Assembly: GCF_000378405.1 (NCBI RefSeq) | Contig: NZ_KB899636.1 | Span: forward strand, 941,558 to 996,656 | DNA: 55,099 nucleotides | Source of the DNA: Succinimonas amylolytica DSM 2873 | GTDB lineage: Bacteria; Pseudomonadota; Gammaproteobacteria; Enterobacterales; Succinivibrionaceae | Direction: 5' to 3' | Shown: one piece after another, positions 27,383 to 38,705 of the stretch | How the letters are laid out: each line of letters opens with the position of its first letter | How positions within the stretch are numbered: position 1 is the first letter of the stretch | The notes under the pieces: generated by a model | What the model was told of the DNA's origin: nothing | Database searches by the model: none | What the model saw: the letters and a program-made list of their open reading frames with translations, nothing else | Program-made: the position numbers and the translations under genes

Positions 27383-27763
27383 TTACTGCTGCAGGCTAAG
27401 GTTCAGGAAACCGTTTATGATGAGGTAGTATCCGAATACGAATACTCCGGTGAGAACAGTCAGTACCAGCCCTCCCCAATAAAGCACATAGTGATGGAGA
27501 GGTGTCGGCTTGATCAGCAGATCATGGAGACTGTGATAGATACGGTGCAGACCGTGCCAGAGACACCCGGAGATAATCACGAATATTGCCAGAGCTCCCC
27601 ACCAGTGGCTTATCAGGTTGAAGTAATGGAAGCAGTTGACACCGAGTCCCTGAAGCAGCATGAGGATCAGAAGAGAAGGAAGTGCCATACCCACAACCAT
27701 ACCACCGGCACCAAAAAGTCCCCAGTATACCGGTTCATCAGAGCGACGAATTTTAGACGACAT
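27383..27763 (-). CDS. frdD: Fumarate reductase membrane anchor FrdD
   Basis: FrdD is one of two small membrane subunits that anchor fumarate reductase and bind menaquinol. The 126-residue product (119 in E. coli) begins with a short tail then RSDEPVYWGLFGAGGMV, nearly the E. coli sequence, and has three hydrophobic helices with the conserved GCLWHGLHRIYHSLHDL loop. It follows frdC by 12 bases and is the last gene of frdABCD. Confidence 0.95.
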   Translation of the reverse strand: MSSKIRRSDEPVYWGLFGAGGMVVGMALPSLLILMLLQGLGVNCFHYFNLISHWWGALAIFVIISGCLWHGLHRIYHSLHDLLIKPTPLHHYVLYWGGLVLTVLTGVFVFGYYLIINGFLNLSLQQ

Positions 27764-27775
27764 TTAAATATCTCC

Positions 27776-28201
27776 TTAAACCAATGTGAGAACCAAAATG
27801 ATGACGAGAGTTGCGGCTGCAGTAGCCCCCCAGAGGCCGAACACATAGAACTTGTCGGGAATAAGTCTGGTATCATCTGGTTTTTTGGTAAAGAACATCC
27901 GCATAGCCTTCGGCATTAGATTGTACCAGGTAAAGGCATGGAATACCACTGCTACCAGCGCAATCAGATTCAGGATAAAGGCAATCGGATTGCTGAGCAC
28001 GGCAGTAACTGCAGCATCGGCCCCCTTGATAGCAAAGAAGGGCAGGGCGGTGATTACCAGAAGCTCCAGAGCAACAAACACGGCCAGGAAGGCGGTTCCT
28101 TCACGAAGCATGTATGCCACATAGAAGCTCCAGTCGGCCCACCAGGTTCTTTTAACCGGACGATTGTACGGTTTGCGGTAGGATTTTACGTTGTTATCCA
28201 T
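27776..28201 (-). CDS. frdC: Fumarate reductase membrane anchor FrdC
   Basis: FrdC, the other quinol-binding anchor subunit, is 141 residues (131 in E. coli). Conserved parts are YRKPYNRPVKRTWW at the N-terminus, FYVAYMLREGTA before the first helix and FHAFTWYNLMPKAM, which includes the quinone-pocket region after the second helix. Three hydrophobic helices are visible. It starts 5 bases after the frdB stop. Confidence 0.95.
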   Translation of the reverse strand: MDNNVKSYRKPYNRPVKRTWWADWSFYVAYMLREGTAFLAVFVALELLVITALPFFAIKGADAAVTAVLSNPIAFILNLIALVAVVFHAFTWYNLMPKAMRMFFTKKPDDTRLIPDKFYVFGLWGATAAATLVIILVLTLV

Positions 28202-28206
28202 CTCAG

Positions 28207-28953
28207 TTACTCCGGCTTAAACATTTTGATTACGTAGTCGATGGCACTCTGCTTCTTGCCAAGCTGAATGGCAGAGGCCGGATCCACGCCCTTAGGGCAT
28301 ACCTTGGAGCAGGCACCCACAAAAGTACAGCTCCAGACACCTTCCTCAGCACTCATGTGAGCAAGACGCTCCTTGGTACCGGCATCACGGGTATCAACGT
28401 TGTAACGGTACGCCAGGGTAAGAGCTGCCGGGCCAATGAATTCCGGATTGATCTTGTACTGCGGACAAGCAGCGTAGCAGCAACCGCAGTTGATGCACAT
28501 GGCGAACTGACGGTAAAGCTCCATCTGCTGCGGTGTCTGAATATAGCTCTCGGTAAGAGGCTTATTGGCATCCTTTTCCGAAGGAATGATGTAGGGCTTG
28601 ATGCGCTCAATCTTTTCAATCATATCGGAGATGTCTACCACGAGATCGCGTTCGATGGGGAAGTTTGCCAGAGGCTCTACCTTCAGGGTCTTGGTTTCAT
28701 CATAGTCCCTGAGAAAGGTCTGACAGGCCAGGCCCGGAACACCGTTAATCATCATCCCGCAGGAACCGCATACAGCCATGCGGCAGGACCAGCGGAAACT
28801 GAGGTCCGGAGCCAGGAAATCCTTGATGTAGTTCAGGGCTTCCAAAAGCGAGGTTTCATGATGGAAAGGGACATCGAAATCCTGAAAATGCGGTTCGGTG
28901 TCTGTTTCAGGGCGATACCGTAAAACAGAAATCTTCATAGTCTTTTCAGCCAT
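28207..28953 (-). CDS. frdB: Fumarate reductase iron-sulfur subunit FrdB
   Basis: FrdB passes electrons from menaquinol to the flavin of FrdA through three iron-sulfur clusters. The 248-residue product (244 in E. coli) carries [11 protein letters not shown] with a later ACQTF for the [2Fe-2S] cluster, [13 protein letters not shown] for the [4Fe-4S] and [14 protein letters not shown] for the [3Fe-4S] cluster. Its ATG overlaps the frdA stop by one base (TAATG), so translation is coupled. Confidence 0.97.
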   Translation of the reverse strand: MAEKTMKISVLRYRPETDTEPHFQDFDVPFHHETSLLEALNYIKDFLAPDLSFRWSCRMAVCGSCGMMINGVPGLACQTFLRDYDETKTLKVEPLANFPIERDLVVDISDMIEKIERIKPYIIPSEKDANKPLTESYIQTPQQMELYRQFAMCINCGCCYAACPQYKINPEFIGPAALTLAYRYNVDTRDAGTKERLAHMSAEEGVWSCTFVGACSKVCPKGVDPASAIQLGKKQSAIDYVIKMFKPE

Positions 28954-30827
28954 TATTTGTCCTCCTGAGTGGCGGCAGCTTCGGCACTTTCTGCGGCAGC
29001 CTGAGGCTGTTCCGGTGCCTGGGCAGCCTTAGCCTTGTTCTTTTCAGCTTCCTCTGCTGCTGCACCGTAAACACGCTGAGCAGGCTGGAAACGGGTAATC
29101 TTCACATCGCTGTACTCAATCTTGGGAGCTGCAGCGCCATCTTCGCTGATGAAAGCCAGAGTGTGCTTGAGGAAGTTCTTGTCATCGCGGTTCTTGTAGG
29201 CTCCGTCCGGGCCGTCAAGACGCTGATGGGAACCGCGGGATTCCTTTCTGTTGATAGCGGAATGAGCCATGCACTCTGCCACCTGGAGAGTGTATCCGAG
29301 CTCAATAGCATTCAGGAATTCGGTGTTGAATACACGGCCCTGGGTGTCATTGATCTTGATGTTACGGTAACGCTCCTTGAGTCCGGTAAGAACATCAATA
29401 GTCTTCTGCATTGATTCCTCTTCACGGTAAATGCCGACACCTTCCTCCATGGAGTCGCCCATTTCGTGCCGGATCTTGGATACGGATTCGGTACCGTTGC
29501 CGTTAAAGAGCTCGGTTGCCTTTTTAACAGCTTCCTCGGCCTGCTTCACGAGATATTCTTCGTTGCCGTATTCCTGAGTCTTGGCAAACTTAGCGGCTTC
29601 TTCGCCGGCAACCTTGCCGAATACGATGGTTTCTACCAAGGAGTTGGAACCGAGACGGTTGGCGCCGTGAATGCCAACGGAAGCGCATTCGCCTGCGGCA
29701 TAAAGCCCGGGTTTTCTGGTGGCTGTCTTGCCGTCAGTTTCGATGCCGCCCATGGTGTAGTGAACAACAGGACGCACCGGTACCGGATCCTTGGCAGGAT
29801 CAACACCGGCATATGCCTTGGCCAGTTCGCAGATAAGAGGGAGACGTTCCTCGAGGTAGGCAGCACCCAGATGCCTCATATCGAGGTATACGGCATCGCC
29901 CAGCGGCATCTTGATGGTGCGTCCCTTCTTTTGTTCGTTCCAGAAGGCCTGAGATACCTTGTCGCGGGGGCCGAGTTCCATGTACTTGTTCTTAGGCTGT
30001 CCTACAGGAGTTTCCGGTCCGAGACCGTAATCCTGGAGATAGCGGTAGCCTTCCTTGTTTACGAGAATACCGCCTTCGCCGCGGCAGCCTTCGGTCATCA
30101 GGAGGCCGCAGCCCAGAAGCCCGGTAGGGTGGTACTGCACGAATTCCATGTCTCTGAGAGGCACGCCGTGCCGATATGCCAGAGCCATGCCGTCACCAGT
30201 TACAATGCCGCCGTTGGTATTGAAGCTGTAGGCACGTCCGGCACCACCGGTGGCGATAATGACAGATTTGGCCAGAATGGTTCTGCAGACGCCATTCTGA
30301 ATGTCATAGGTTACCACGCCTCTGATCTGTCCGTCTTCCTCTAGGAGATCGAATACGAAATGCTCATCAAAACGCTGGATGGAGGGATATTTGACTGAAG
30401 TCTGAAACAGAGTGTGCAGCATGTGGAATCCGCTACGGTCTGCAGCGAACCAGGTGCGAGGTACCTTCATGCCGCCGAAACGTCTGACGTTGACTTCGCC
30501 GGTGGGCTTGCGGCTCCACGGACAGCCCCAGTGCTCCAGCTGATACAGTTCCTTGGTGGTATTGGCAACAAAATAATCAACTACATCCTGTTCGCAGAGC
30601 CAGTCGCCACCGGCAACAGTATCTTCAAAATGTTTCTGGAGGGAATCATCATCACGTACCACACCTGCAGCGCCGCCTTCTGCTGCAACAGTGTGTGAAC
30701 GCATCGGATAAACCTTGGAAATGAGGGCAATCTTTACGGTTGGATCCAGCTCTGCTACAGCAATGGCTGCACGCAGACCAGTACCGCCCGCACCGACAAT
30801 GGCGACATCGGTCTTTACTATGTCCAC
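28953..30827 (-). CDS. frdA: Fumarate reductase flavoprotein subunit FrdA
   Basis: FrdA reduces fumarate to succinate, the terminal step of anaerobic fumarate respiration. It is 624 residues (602 in E. coli). The N-terminal FAD motif is [10 protein letters not shown], the covalent-flavin histidine is in [10 protein letters not shown], and the dicarboxylate site includes [18 protein letters not shown] and GANRLGSNS. It belongs to FrdA rather than SdhA: the near-identical [11 protein letters not shown] block and the FrdC/FrdD partners settle this. The C-terminal 35-40 residues form an Ala/Glu/Lys/Gln-rich tail, longer than usual and probably disordered. ACAGGAG... context at the start is ordinary (TCAGGAGAACACTGTGG). 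Confidence 0.97.
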   Translation of the reverse strand: MDIVKTDVAIVGAGGTGLRAAIAVAELDPTVKIALISKVYPMRSHTVAAEGGAAGVVRDDDSLQKHFEDTVAGGDWLCEQDVVDYFVANTTKELYQLEHWGCPWSRKPTGEVNVRRFGGMKVPRTWFAADRSGFHMLHTLFQTSVKYPSIQRFDEHFVFDLLEEDGQIRGVVTYDIQNGVCRTILAKSVIIATGGAGRAYSFNTNGGIVTGDGMALAYRHGVPLRDMEFVQYHPTGLLGCGLLMTEGCRGEGGILVNKEGYRYLQDYGLGPETPVGQPKNKYMELGPRDKVSQAFWNEQKKGRTIKMPLGDAVYLDMRHLGAAYLEERLPLICELAKAYAGVDPAKDPVPVRPVVHYTMGGIETDGKTATRKPGLYAAGECASVGIHGANRLGSNSLVETIVFGKVAGEEAAKFAKTQEYGNEEYLVKQAEEAVKKATELFNGNGTESVSKIRHEMGDSMEEGVGIYREEESMQKTIDVLTGLKERYRNIKINDTQGRVFNTEFLNAIELGYTLQVAECMAHSAINRKESRGSHQRLDGPDGAYKNRDDKNFLKHTLAFISEDGAAAPKIEYSDVKITRFQPAQRVYGAAAEEAEKNKAKAAQAPEQPQAAAESAEAAATQEDK

Positions 30828-31437
30828 AGTGTTCTCCTGAATAAAAAAGAAAAATATGAAAAAAGAAACGACACGGATTAAGGGCCGTCAAACTGCCGAT
30901 TATCATATCAAAAAAATGATAAAAATTCTTGCATGAGGGGCTTGAACTTATGAATTTTAGATCGCAGGCAGAAAAGAGACGTCTGTTACATGAATATTTT
31001 TCTGAAAATGTCGGGATTTTCTGCGGTATTTCTACCGGTTTTTCACAAATTCTGGAGAGACTATCAGAGAATAATGGATTTCTCCTCTGTTGCAGACTGT
31101 CCCTGTCGACCACAAAACCGAGCTCCGGAAAATTTTTTATGTCAGCATTCTTGAAATTATATTCCGTAATCTTCCGGTATAGGGCATATCATTGCTAGAA
31201 GGCAGTATTACCGAATTGTTTCCGGTTGTGTGCATACTGGAATTATTGATCTTCATAAAGGTGCGGAAGTGAGTCAATAATGACAATTCTGATACCACGA
31301 TTATTAGAGACGGGATTTTGAATTCCAGAGAAAACCGGATTACGGCCAGAAGTGTTTTTTGACAGAAAATCATTAAACAGGAAGCACTGTCCAAGGTCAG
31401 CGCTTCCGGAATGATGACGGGCTAAAAGCTTCCGGTT
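30828..31437. other. frdA upstream region
   Basis: This 610-base gap lies upstream of frdA (minus) and downstream of psd. TTATCAT at 30900-30906 and ATGATAA at 30916-30922 form a dyad about 75 bases before the frdA start, and a TATGATAAT stretch on the minus strand within it could be a -10 box. I see no proper FNR half-site pair (TTGAT-N4-ATCAA). Frames here (for example 30950-31195 on plus) are not convincing genes. Confidence 0.4.
31380..31407 (-). terminator. Hairpin after psd
   Basis: GGAAGC-A-CTG at 31380-31389 pairs with CAG-C-GCTTCC at 31398-31407 with one mismatch and an 8-base loop. On the minus strand it is followed by TGTTTAATG, a poor U-tract. Its position 31 bases after the psd stop suggests a weak terminator. 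Confidence 0.5.
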
Positions 31438-32757
31438 TTACTTTTTCCGGGAGGATTTTGCTTTTCTGGGACGTTTCTGAGTTTCCCGTTTTTCGGAAAC
31501 TGAGGATTTTTTCTGCTCCTGAGTTTTCGGGCTTTCAGAGATATCGGAATCGTCTGTGGTGTCAGACTGCTGAGATGCTTCTTCTGCACTCGCTGGCGCG
31601 GTGACTGGGGCACCGTTATTCTTGAGAATAGTATCGTCTGAAGAACCTTCATTAGTATTTGTGGAAAACTCTTCAGCAGGGCGGTTTTTCGTGTCCTCTT
31701 CTGAGTCAGTGCCTGAATTTTTCTCATCGTCGGAAGAATCTTTTGGAATGGGATTTTCTTCTTCAGATTCAGGGCTCTTTGTGTTTTTTTCGAAAGAGTT
31801 GCCTCCGTTCTGCTGTTCCTGAGGTGTTTGGGTTGCGGTGCTGTTGGCAGAGGTGTTAGCAGTGGTGCCGTCATTTTCAGAAGCGGTGTCAGCCTCTCCG
31901 TTTTCGGAAATATATCCCATGAGTGTTCCCATCTTTACTGGCGATCCTGACTTTTGTTCCGGAGACAGGGTTACGGAATTATTTCCGAAAACTGTAATGA
32001 CAGTGGATCCAAGTTTGAAGAAGCCAATTTCCTGTCCTTTGGCATACGATGGTGCTGTGTCGTCAGGGAAGTCGGTGATTTGAACCCGGCGTTCCTTGTT
32101 CGGAGAAATTATTCCCACTCCGGTGATGCCGATGCTGCCTACAATAGTAGCACCGACAAAGACGAGAGCCATCGGTCCGGCCGGGGTGTCGAACAGGGTT
32201 ACTGCTCTTTCGTTTTTGGTGAACAGTCCTTCAATCCTTTCCACATAGTCGGGATTTACCGAATAGTATTTTCCGGGAATATAAATAATGCGGCGCAGGG
32301 TTCCGGCTATAGGCATATGGATGCGGTGATAGTTGGAAGGGGCCAGGTATATAGTCTCGAAATTTCCGTCCTCAAACATTGCAGACACCCGTTCATCTCC
32401 CCCCAGAAGGGTTCTCAGGGAGTAATCCTGTCCCTTGGCGGCTATGAGGCGGCCGTAGGTGATGTAGCCGTATTCCGCAATGGTGCCGTCAACGGGAGCT
32501 ACAATGACGTTCTGGCCTCTGGCCAGCGGTCGCTGCCCAGCCTTTAAAGGTCTGGTAAAAAACTCGTTGAAGGTTTTATAGTCTTCCGGATTTTCCTTTT
32601 CGGCTTCCTTCATATCAATGTTGTAAATACTGATGAAGGTTTCGATAACAAAAGTGGTGACATCTCCCATTTCCTTCTCGGCCAGGAAGCCAGCGAGGCG
32701 TGTGATAAGATGCTTGGGGGTGAGTCGGTGCAGTAAGGTTTTCAGTGTTTTAAGCAT
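31438..32757 (-). CDS. psd: Phosphatidylserine decarboxylase with long disordered tail
   Basis: Psd makes phosphatidylethanolamine at the inner membrane and self-cleaves to form a pyruvoyl cofactor. The first 285 residues match the family: FNEFFTRPL, DGTIAEYG and NYHRIHMP contain the conserved Asp and His, and LGSTVITVFG near residue 247 is the LGST self-cleavage site. The full product is 439 residues against 322 in E. coli; from about residue 290 it is a low-complexity tail of Ser, Thr, Glu, Asp, Asn and Gln that turns strongly basic at its end (RPRKAKSSRKK). E. coli has only a short acidic tail. After self-cleavage the tail would remain on the pyruvoyl-bearing chain. It follows rsgA as in E. 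coli. Confidence 0.95.
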   Translation of the reverse strand: MLKTLKTLLHRLTPKHLITRLAGFLAEKEMGDVTTFVIETFISIYNIDMKEAEKENPEDYKTFNEFFTRPLKAGQRPLARGQNVIVAPVDGTIAEYGYITYGRLIAAKGQDYSLRTLLGGDERVSAMFEDGNFETIYLAPSNYHRIHMPIAGTLRRIIYIPGKYYSVNPDYVERIEGLFTKNERAVTLFDTPAGPMALVFVGATIVGSIGITGVGIISPNKERRVQITDFPDDTAPSYAKGQEIGFFKLGSTVITVFGNNSVTLSPEQKSGSPVKMGTLMGYISENGEADTASENDGTTANTSANSTATQTPQEQQNGGNSFEKNTKSPESEEENPIPKDSSDDEKNSGTDSEEDTKNRPAEEFSTNTNEGSSDDTILKNNGAPVTAPASAEEASQQSDTTDDSDISESPKTQEQKKSSVSEKRETQKRPRKAKSSRKK

Positions 32758-32966
32758 AGTGTTCTAAGAGGTTGGTCAGCCCCTGCTCCTTGTTAATGAT
32801 TTCAGAGCATTTTACCCCGGGAAAAATAAAAAAAACGTGTTCGAGCGAATATTCGGGCCATAAAGTTCTGCTGGTTCATTAGAAAGCAGGCTGGCAGAAA
32901 TGTCGGTAATTTAATCGTTTAGCGCTCCGGTGCGGGACAGGTCTTTGTCGCGTGCGGAGAAGCGTG

Positions 32967-34025
32967 TTATTTTCTGCTGTTGCGTTTTCCAGGAGTTCTG
33001 TAGGCGTCAGGCATGTTATCAGTCATTGATTCCAGAATCCGGTGATAGTTTTCATAACGGAAATCTGCAATTCTTCCCTGGCTTACTGCTTCCCTGACGG
33101 CACATCCCGGGTCGTCCTTATGCCGGCAGTCCCGGAAGCGGCATGAAGCAGCTGCGGAGGCAATTTCCCGGTAGCATTTTGTCAGATCCTCTCTGGACAG
33201 GTGCCAGAGGGCGAACTCCCGCACGCCAGGAGAGTCGATAATGACACCACCGTTTTCGAAATGGTAAAGACGGGAGCCGGTAGTGGTGTGCTGCCCCAGA
33301 TTTGAGTTTTCGGAAACCGTTCCGGTTTCAGCCCGGGCCCCTGGAATCAGAACGTTAAGAATTGATGATTTTCCTACACCTGACTGTCCTGCCAGTATTG
33401 ATGTTTCCTGAGACAGGCGCTCCTTTAGGGAGTTTATCCCGAATCCGGTACTTGCGGAGACAGTCATGGTTTCGTATCCGATTTCGCGGTAAACAGAGAG
33501 AATTCGATCAAGTGTGCCTTTTTCGTTTTCCGTAAAGAGGTCGTGCTTGTTGACTACAATGAGTGTTGGGATTTTTGAATATTCGGCCGCTGCAACATAG
33601 CGATCTATGATATTGGTGGAAAATTCGGGCTGCTTTGCCGTGACGGTAACGATCAGGGAAATGTTGGCGGCTACCGGCCGGAGTCCGTCATAGTAGTCGG
33701 GCCTGGAGAGAAGTGCGGTACGCGGCAGGACTGTTTCCACAAGGCCGAAGGCTTTTTCATCAGAAGTGAGTGGCGGCCGGAAGAGTACCTTATCTCCGGT
33801 AACAATGCTTTCTATTGTTCTTCGTATATAAACCCTGAAGAGAATGCGAGAGTCATTGTTTTCCACCAGGGCTGTCTTTCCGTAACGGCTGACCACGGTT
33901 CCCTCTGCAACGGCGCCGAGCTCACCCTGTATTTCCGGGATGTCGTTGTCCTGATTACAGCACAGCTTGGCTACTCTTCGGGCAACATTGCGTTTCTGGC
34001 TCATGGTAAGTTTGTTCTTGCTCAT
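32967..34025 (-). CDS. rsgA: Ribosome small subunit biogenesis GTPase RsgA
   Basis: RsgA checks late 30S subunit assembly. The 352-residue product (350 in E. coli) has an OB-fold N-terminus, then a circularly permuted GTPase domain in which VNKHD (G4) precedes GQSGVGKSS (G1) and DSPGVREF (G3). A zinc-finger region follows, with CRFRDCRHKDDPGC. The N-terminal MSKNKLTMSQKRNVARR is typical of the gammaproteobacterial protein. The rsgA-psd order is conserved with E. coli; the 209-base gap between them holds nothing I can identify. Confidence 0.96.
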   Translation of the reverse strand: MSKNKLTMSQKRNVARRVAKLCCNQDNDIPEIQGELGAVAEGTVVSRYGKTALVENNDSRILFRVYIRRTIESIVTGDKVLFRPPLTSDEKAFGLVETVLPRTALLSRPDYYDGLRPVAANISLIVTVTAKQPEFSTNIIDRYVAAAEYSKIPTLIVVNKHDLFTENEKGTLDRILSVYREIGYETMTVSASTGFGINSLKERLSQETSILAGQSGVGKSSILNVLIPGARAETGTVSENSNLGQHTTTGSRLYHFENGGVIIDSPGVREFALWHLSREDLTKCYREIASAAASCRFRDCRHKDDPGCAVREAVSQGRIADFRYENYHRILESMTDNMPDAYRTPGKRNSRK

Positions 34026-34350
34026 GCTTGTTCTGTTTTTCCTGTTATGTGTCCTATTGTTCTAGTTACGCTCTGTCTTTGCTATTTCCCGGAATTATAA
34101 GGTAAAAATGCTGTCGGGAAATGCGAAAGCTACGGATTCGCAGTTAAAAAGGGGCTCAGTTTCAGGAATGTCCCCGATTTTTTAGATGGTGTTGAGGCCA
34201 AGACTTCAAAAAATTCAGTGAAATCAGTGCTAATAGCTCACAAAATGGCCGGTTTTGGTTAAAAAAACATCAAAATTTGAAAAAATTGCATTTTTTTTAA
34301 AAAAGTGTTTGTCAAAGCAGGAAAGACCTGTATAATGCACCTCGTTGACT
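34026..34350. other. Intergenic region upstream of rsgA and tRNA-Gly genes
   Basis: A divergent 325-base region. The right end has A- and T-tracts (34256-34305) directly upstream of the tRNA promoter, a typical UP-element setting for stable RNA genes. No other feature was recognised. Confidence 0.45.
34309..34336 (+). promoter_or_regulatory. Promoter of tRNA-Gly pair
   Basis: TTGTCA at 34309-34314 and a consensus TATAAT at 34331-34336 are 16 bases apart, 14 bases before the first tRNA. Confidence 0.85.
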
Positions 34351-34426
34351 GCGGGAGTAGCTCAGTTGGTAGAGCACAACCTTGCCATGGTTGGGGTCGC
34401 GAGTTCGAACCTCGTTTCCCGCTCCA
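34351..34426 (+). tRNA. tRNA-Gly (GCC)
   Basis: A 76-base cloverleaf with encoded CCA. GCGGGAG pairs with the 3' TTCCCGC (one G-T), the anticodon loop is CTTGCCATG with anticodon GCC, and the T-loop is TTCGAAC. Nearly identical to E. coli tRNA-Gly(GCC). Confidence 0.97.
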
Positions 34427-34448
34427 GTCAATTTTCACGTAGTTTTGG

Positions 34449-34524
34449 GCGGGAGTAGCTCAGTTGGTAGAGCACAACCTTGCCATGGTTGGGGTCGCGA
34501 GTTCGAACCTCGTTTCCCGCTCCA
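34449..34524 (+). tRNA. tRNA-Gly (GCC), second identical copy
   Basis: Identical over all 76 bases to the first copy, 22 bases downstream, with CCA encoded. It has no promoter of its own and is presumably processed from a joint transcript, which might continue into trmN6 17 bases further on. Confidence 0.97.
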
Positions 34525-34541
34525 AAGCGAATCTATGAATC

Positions 34542-35339
34542 ATGTCTGTTAAATTCTTTTCTTTTCAATCCTTTGATCTTTCTTTTGATTCTGTTGGCAT
34601 GGGGCTGACTACGGACAGTGTTCTTTTTGCATCCTGGTGCGGCTATTTTATTCCCCGAACCCGGTCTGAGCGCATTCTTGATGCAGGAACTGGTACTGGA
34701 GTTCTTGCTTTGATAATGGCTCAGCGGAGAAAAGGAGCGGAAATTACCGGCATTGATATTGAGCCACGGGCGGTGTGTACTGCAGCAGAGAATTTTGCAC
34801 GTTCGCCATGGAGCTCGCGTCTTCAGGCCAGAGCTGAAGATATCAGGACATTTGATATCGGAAGCGGGCCCCGGTTTTCCATTATTATTTCCAATCCGCC
34901 ATATTTCAAGAAAGCACTGCCGTTACGGTCTGCTGCGCGGGAGTTAGCCCGAGCGGAGCAGGCCTGGAGCGCAGAAGCGTTCTGGCTCATGGTTGAGAGG
35001 GTTCTGGAGCCGGAGGGCTGGGTTTCCGTGGTTATCCCCCCTGAACGGCTGCCGGAATACCGAAATGCTGCCAGATCCTCTGGGTTTTCGGTTTTGCGGA
35101 GCACACTGGTATCATCTTTTCCTTGCCGGACTCCGTATATTGGCTTTTATCTTTTTGGAAGAGAACGGAATGATTATTCCGGTATTTTTCCAGGGGGTAA
35201 TATTAGAATCGGAGAAGGGCCGGATTTTCAGGATGGCTTCAGTATCCGGGAGGTTCCAGGTCAGTATTCAGCCTATTATTTTAAGCTTACCGGAGATCTC
35301 TATCTTTTCGGCAGGGAGCCCGTGTTTTACCGCCAGTAG
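34542..35339 (+). CDS. trmN6: tRNA1(Val) A37 N6-methyltransferase TrmN6
   Basis: TrmN6 (YfiC) methylates N6 of A37 in tRNA-Val. The 265-residue product has the SAM-binding motif DAGTGTGVLAL near residue 46, the acidic ribose contact TGIDIEP, and the N6-adenine signature NPPYFKKA near residue 118. The N-terminal FFSFQSFDLSFD and VGMGLTTDSVLFASW fit the family. The start directly follows the tRNA-Gly pair, with no ribosome binding site I recognise. Its placement behind tRNA genes may give it read-through expression. No terminator is evident before secA. Confidence 0.88.
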   Translation: MSVKFFSFQSFDLSFDSVGMGLTTDSVLFASWCGYFIPRTRSERILDAGTGTGVLALIMAQRRKGAEITGIDIEPRAVCTAAENFARSPWSSRLQARAEDIRTFDIGSGPRFSIIISNPPYFKKALPLRSAARELARAEQAWSAEAFWLMVERVLEPEGWVSVVIPPERLPEYRNAARSSGFSVLRSTLVSSFPCRTPYIGFYLFGRERNDYSGIFPGGNIRIGEGPDFQDGFSIREVPGQYSAYYFKLTGDLYLFGREPVFYRQ

Positions 35340-35516
35340 TTTCCATACTCCTGTTGAATACTCTAAAAAACGCCGCTTTGCTAGCAAATTCCGCCCGCGG
35401 TCATTGAAAGAATAAGGAAACGTCTATATATAGAGCAGTGGCGGATTCCGTCCTCGGGCTTGCCCGGTCGTGACGGGACAAGGCAGGGGACGATCGTGTA
35501 AAATGTTCCTGTGCGG

Positions 35517-35544
35517 TTGTGATACCCCATATTATTGTTAATAC
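35517..35544 (+). promoter_or_regulatory. Possible secA promoter
   Basis: TTGTGA at 35517-35522 and TAATAC at 35539-35544 are 16 bases apart but leave only 18 bases before the secA ATG. A TAAAAT near 35499 is an alternative -10. No SecM-like gene precedes secA. Confidence 0.35.
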
Positions 35545-35562
35545 CATAAAGAATAAAAACCC

Positions 35563-38277
<2,715 letters not shown>

Positions 38278-38326
38278 AAATCAGTTGACTTAACGTCCGG
38301 TTACTGCGTGAGCCGGATAATTATGG

Positions 38327-38358
38327 AAGGGGTATGAACTGCAGTCATGCCCTTTTTT
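38327..38358 (+). terminator. Terminator of secA
   Basis: AAGGG at 38327-38331 and ATGA at 38334-38337 pair with TCAT at 38345-38348 and CCCTT at 38350-38354 across a small internal loop, followed by TTTT to 38358. Confidence 0.75.
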
Positions 38359-38554
38359 AATACCTGATGTAATACAGATTAAGGAATTCGAAGGATTTTA
38401 CAGGCCTTTATTTAGTGCCGAAGTGAAAAGGGGAGTAAAGACTATTGATAATAGACGGTTGAGATGCGTGTTTCGTCAAGTATATAAACAGGGCCGTGTA
38501 GAGTGGTAGCACTCAGCTGATATTTATCAATTATTATTTTCATGCCGGGAAACT

Positions 38555-38579
38555 AAAAAGCCGGTACATGGTACCGGCT
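38555..38579 (-). terminator. Terminator of RCC1-type gene
   Basis: AGCCGGTAC at 38559-38567 pairs perfectly with GTACCGGCT at 38571-38579, loop of 3; on the minus strand it is followed by a run of T (38555-38559). Confidence 0.8.
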
Positions 38580-38705
38580 GGTCTTCAGGTGCAATATTTC
38601 CAAGACTTTTATCACCCGGGCTGTTCAGCTTGTGTACCGTACGCGCCGCGGGATTAGCCGTTCTAGGAAACGGCCGGATTCTGGAATTGTCTTTGCATTC
38701 TGATT

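Larger units (their letters stand above)
38278..38705. other. Intergenic region between secA and RCC1-type gene
   Basis: The 428 bases between these converging genes hold two terminators, one per strand (38327 and 38555). The rest shows no convincing ORF or repeat. Confidence 0.5.

Noticed and set aside
28207-30827. Succinate dehydrogenase instead of fumarate reductase
   Set aside because: The anchors match FrdC and FrdD, gene order is frdABCD, and FrdA shares long near-identical blocks with E. coli FrdA.
30950-31195. 82-codon plus-strand frame (MNFRSQAEKRRLL...) upstream of frdA
   Set aside because: GAGGGG lies upstream and the first 40 residues look plausible, but the second half is not protein-like and no homologue is recognised.
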